From Hyphomicrobiales bacterium (GTDB taxonomy: Bacteria > Pseudomonadota > Alphaproteobacteria > Rhizobiales > Beijerinckiaceae), in assembly GCA_028865375.1 (NCBI GenBank), contig JAGWKJ010000126.1, positions 1 through 6,919 on the forward strand: a stretch of DNA of 6,919 bases. Reading direction: 5' to 3'. Shown here piece after piece: positions 5,256 through 6,919 of this stretch (positions are counted from its first letter, which is position 1; every line of letters starts with the position of its first letter). The notes below the pieces were generated by a model. It saw only the letters and a program-made list of their open reading frames with translations, was not told where the DNA came from and ran no database searches. Made by a program: the position numbers and the translations under genes.

Positions 5256-5337
5256 GATTCCAACCGTCTCACTCTGAAGCCGATTCTCGATTCAATGCAA
5301 GAAATACTGGGTTAACGAAAGATTAACGACCTGATTC
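5256..5337. promoter_or_regulatory. repABC upstream control region with four GANTC sites
   Basis: The roughly 138-base gap between hyi and repA is A+T-richer than the genes and should contain the repABC promoter reading leftwards. GATTC, a form of the CcrM methylation site GANTC, occurs at 5256-5260, 5282-5286, 5289-5293 and 5333-5337. At the local base composition about one GANTC per 300 bp is expected. I could not assign a confident -35/-10 pair: TTGAAT, read on the - strand at about 5294-5289, is the best -10-like hexamer and overlaps a GANTC. I see no clear hairpin terminator after hyi. Confidence 0.5.
5310..5326 (-). promoter_or_regulatory. CtrA-like binding site upstream of repA
   Basis: Read toward repA on the - strand the sequence is TTAA-TCTTTCG-TTAACC, matching the CtrA consensus TTAA-N7-TTAA plus the CC that extends the second half-site. 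The two half-sites also form an 11-bp-period direct repeat TCGTTAA. By eye these are the only TTAA tetramers I find in the window. CtrA is the alphaproteobacterial cell-cycle response regulator that represses or activates replication and division genes. A match to consensus does not prove binding, and the repeats could instead be a RepA/RepB operator. Confidence 0.5.
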
Positions 5338-5367
5338 CACCATCGCGCGAGACGACGAATGCGCCCG

Positions 5368-6156
5368 TCATCGCGCCCCGATCCGCACCCGATTCATCCA
5401 ATCAAGCCCTTCCAATGTCGTCGTTTTCGGCGTGTATTCGCATCCGATCCAACCGTCGTAACCGAGTGCCTCCAGCCGACGGAACACATAATCGAAGTTG
5501 ATTTCGCCGGTGCCTGGCTCGTGGCGGCCGGGATTGTCGGCGATTTGAACGTGCCCGATTCGCGGCAACAAGCGTTTCAGCGTCGAGCCGAGATCGCCTT
5601 CCATGCGCTGCATGTGATAGACGTCATATTGTAGGTGCACATTCTCGTGCCCGACTTCGTCGAATAACGCGACCGCGTCGGCGCTGCGCTGCACGAAGAA
5701 GTCCGGCATGTCGTAACCGTTGATCGGCTCGACCAGCAGCTCGATGCCGACATCGGCCAGCGCCCGGGCGCCATGGCGGAGATTGGCGACCAGCGTCTCC
5801 CGCAATGCTCGCTTGTCCGCCCCTGCCGGCGCGATGCCGGCGAGGCAATTCAGCCGTGGGCAGGCGAGCGCCTTGGCGTAAGTGATCGCACGGTCGAGAC
5901 CCTCGCGGAACTCGACTTCTCGACCGGGTAGGCAGGCGATGCCACGCTCGCCAGCGGCGAAGTCCCCGGGCGGCAGGTTGTGCAGGACCAATTCAAGGTC
6001 GAACGCCTTCAAGCGCGCGGCGACCTCCGCCGCGGGCCAGTCATAGGGAAACTGGCATTCGACCGCCCGAAAGCCCGCCTTGGCCGCCGCCTCGAAGCGA
6101 TCGAGGAAGCCGACCTCGCCGAACAGGGTGGAGAGATTGGCCGCGAACTTCGGCAT
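5368..6156 (-). CDS. hyi: Hydroxypyruvate isomerase-like TIM-barrel enzyme
   Basis: A 262-residue protein, close to the roughly 258 residues of E. coli Hyi, of the xylose-isomerase-like TIM-barrel family. It starts MPKFAANLSTLFGEVGFLDR, typical of Hyi/OtnI. The two catalytic acid positions of the family are in place: Glu143 in LLVEPINGYD and Glu240 in GCEYTP. Asp178 in YDVYHMQ and Gln204 in GHVQIADNPGRHEPGTGEI supply the remaining metal and substrate contacts. Hyi interconverts hydroxypyruvate and tartronate semialdehyde in glyoxylate and ureide catabolism; the related OtnI isomerises 2-oxo-tetronate, and sequence alone does not fully separate them. It starts 8 bases after the DUF3830 stop without a strong ribosome site, suggesting coupled translation as the last gene of a three-gene operon. 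The frame is open upstream to 6450, but that part is out-of-frame DUF3830 sequence. Confidence 0.85.
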   Translation of the reverse strand: MPKFAANLSTLFGEVGFLDRFEAAAKAGFRAVECQFPYDWPAAEVAARLKAFDLELVLHNLPPGDFAAGERGIACLPGREVEFREGLDRAITYAKALACPRLNCLAGIAPAGADKRALRETLVANLRHGARALADVGIELLVEPINGYDMPDFFVQRSADAVALFDEVGHENVHLQYDVYHMQRMEGDLGSTLKRLLPRIGHVQIADNPGRHEPGTGEINFDYVFRRLEALGYDGWIGCEYTPKTTTLEGLDWMNRVRIGAR

Positions 6157-6164
6157 GGCCGGGC

Positions 6165-6578
6165 TCAATCGAGCTCGAACGACACGTCCTGCACGCCCTC
6201 GTAGAGCGTCTTGCGGCCAAGCGCATAGATGTTCTCGAGCCCGTCGGTGAGCGTGATGAAATGGTTGCCGGACAATGGTCCCGCCTTCGAGGCGAAGGCC
6301 ACGTTGCCGTATGCCAGCAGCAGCTCGGTCTCGCTGACGCCGCCGGGATAGAGGATCACCTGACCCGGCGAGGGGTAGCATGTGTTGTTTTCGAACCCGA
6401 CGCCGAAGTCCATGTCGCCGAGCGGCGCCCAGACGCCTTCGCCGCTCCAACGCACATGGACGATGCGGCTCTTGAACGGCATATGCTTCAAGAACGCCGC
6501 CACCGTCTTGGGCGCCGCCTCGGTCTCGAACCTGCCGCGGAACGTATATGGCCCCGCCGTCACCTTCACCTTGGTCAT
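6165..6578 (-). CDS. DUF3830 family protein
   Basis: A 137-residue protein, MTKVKVTAGPYTFRGRFETE onwards, with features of the DUF3830 family (cyclophilin-like beta fold): AAPKTVAAFLKHMPF (21-35), VHVRWSGEGVWAPLG (40-54), the NNTCYPSPGQVILYPGGVSE stretch (64-83) and a conserved GNHFITL (104-110). ATG 6578 has GGAG six bases upstream (GGAG-ACCGAC-ATG), so it is preferred over the longer open frame that reaches 6764, which is out-of-frame sequence of the upstream gene. No biochemical function is established for the family. In my knowledge such genes recur next to M20 amidohydrolases and other small-molecule catabolic genes, as here, where it lies between an M20 hydrolase (13-base gap) and hyi (8-base gap). 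It has no signal peptide and no membrane segment and is presumably cytoplasmic. Confidence 0.82.
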   Translation of the reverse strand: MTKVKVTAGPYTFRGRFETEAAPKTVAAFLKHMPFKSRIVHVRWSGEGVWAPLGDMDFGVGFENNTCYPSPGQVILYPGGVSETELLLAYGNVAFASKAGPLSGNHFITLTDGLENIYALGRKTLYEGVQDVSFELD

Positions 6579-6591
6579 GTCGGTCTCCGTT

Positions 6592-6919
6592 TCATGTCGC
6601 CGCCGGTTCGGCGGCCATGTCCTCGACGAAAGCGGCCAGCGCGCGCGCGGCGAGGTCGATGTCCTCGGCGCTCGCGCTTTCGGCCGGATTGTGGCTGACG
6701 CCGCCCTTGCAGCGCACGAACAGCATCGCGAACGGAATGCGCCCGTCGAAAGCCATCGCGTCATGGCCGGCGCCGCTCGTCATGCGGCGAGGCGGCGCGC
6801 CGACCTTGGCCAGCGCGCGCTCGAGGCGCGCCACCAGCGCTCGATCGCAATGGACGGCCGCGGCCTCGTAGCGCCGTTCGATCCGGTGAAGCAGGCCACG
6901 CGCGGCCGCGATCGACGCG
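6592..6919 (-). CDS. M20-family amidohydrolase (allantoate/carbamoylase type), C-terminal part
   Basis: The frame enters from the right edge and stops at TGA (6594-6592), giving the last 108 residues. It contains the C-terminal signature of the Zn-dependent amidase/hydantoinase/carbamoylase branch of M20 enzymes: SGAGHDAMAFDGRIPFAMLF, then GGVSHNPAESASAEDIDLAA, where the His of SGAGHDA and SHNPAE line the binuclear metal site and active site. Relatives include allantoate amidohydrolase (AllC), N-carbamoyl-L-amino-acid hydrolase and ureidoglycolate or beta-ureidopropionate amidohydrolases; specificity cannot be set from this fragment. With hyi two genes downstream, a ureide-to-glyoxylate-to-tartronate semialdehyde route is plausible. 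Internal GTG 6834 could appear as a start, but SIAAARGLLHRIERRY upstream is clearly coding and continues off the edge. Confidence 0.85.
   Translation of the reverse strand, partial: ASIAAARGLLHRIERRYEAAAVHCDRALVARLERALAKVGAPPRRMTSGAGHDAMAFDGRIPFAMLFVRCKGGVSHNPAESASAEDIDLAARALAAFVEDMAAEPAAT

Noticed and set aside
6157..6450. N-terminal extension of hyi
   Set aside because: It is out-of-frame DUF3830 sequence; MPKFAANLSTLF at 6156 is the normal Hyi N-terminus.
6579..6764. N-terminal extension of the DUF3830 gene
   Set aside because: It is out-of-frame sequence of the M20 hydrolase; ATG 6578 has a good GGAG ribosome site and begins the family homology.
1..6919. CRISPR array, tRNA, rRNA, insertion sequence or transposase
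   Set aside because: I saw no repeated spacer-like units, tRNA cloverleaf, rRNA-like sequence, terminal inverted repeats or transposase motifs.

Overview
This is a GC-rich window (mostly well above 60% G+C) carrying a complete repABC replication and partition module. Such modules are essentially restricted to large plasmids and chromids of Alphaproteobacteria, so the window is most likely part of a megaplasmid or chromid of a Hyphomicrobiales-type or related alphaproteobacterium. I cannot name the genus from the sequence.

Layout. At the left edge, on the + strand, is the C-terminal part of an FtsX-like ABC-transporter permease (1-1050). After a 267-base convergent gap with a likely repC terminator comes repABC, all on the - strand and transcribed right to left: repA (5229-4012, ParA-type ATPase), repB (4015-3005, ParB-type CTPase, overlapping repA by 4 bases as ATGA) and repC (2835-1318, replication initiator). 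Upstream of repA, also on the - strand, is a compact catabolic operon: an M20-family amidohydrolase (cut by the right edge), a DUF3830 protein and a hydroxypyruvate isomerase-like enzyme. This arrangement suggests ureide (allantoate-type) or glyoxylate/hydroxypyruvate catabolism.

How the replicon works. RepA and RepB should segregate the replicon through a perfect 16-bp parS palindrome, which I place inside the 5' end of repB (3944-3959). RepC should initiate replication at an A+T-richer stretch inside its own gene (about 1879-1980). The repB-repC gap holds a convincing counter-transcribed RNA gene on the + strand: a perfect TTGACA -35 and a 10-bp terminator hairpin with a U-tract. It also holds alternative hairpins in the repC leader, including one that masks the repC ribosome binding site.

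Most interesting. Both regulatory intervals of the module carry dense clusters of GANTC, the CcrM methylation site: 4 sites in about 82 bp upstream of repA and 4 in 44 bp across the ctRNA promoter and repC leader hairpin. I found only five more by eye in the rest of the window. The repA upstream region also has a TTAA-N7-TTAACC match to the CtrA consensus. Together they suggest that firing of this replicon is coupled to the alphaproteobacterial cell cycle. A G11 homopolymer within the repC linker could change the C-terminus by slippage.
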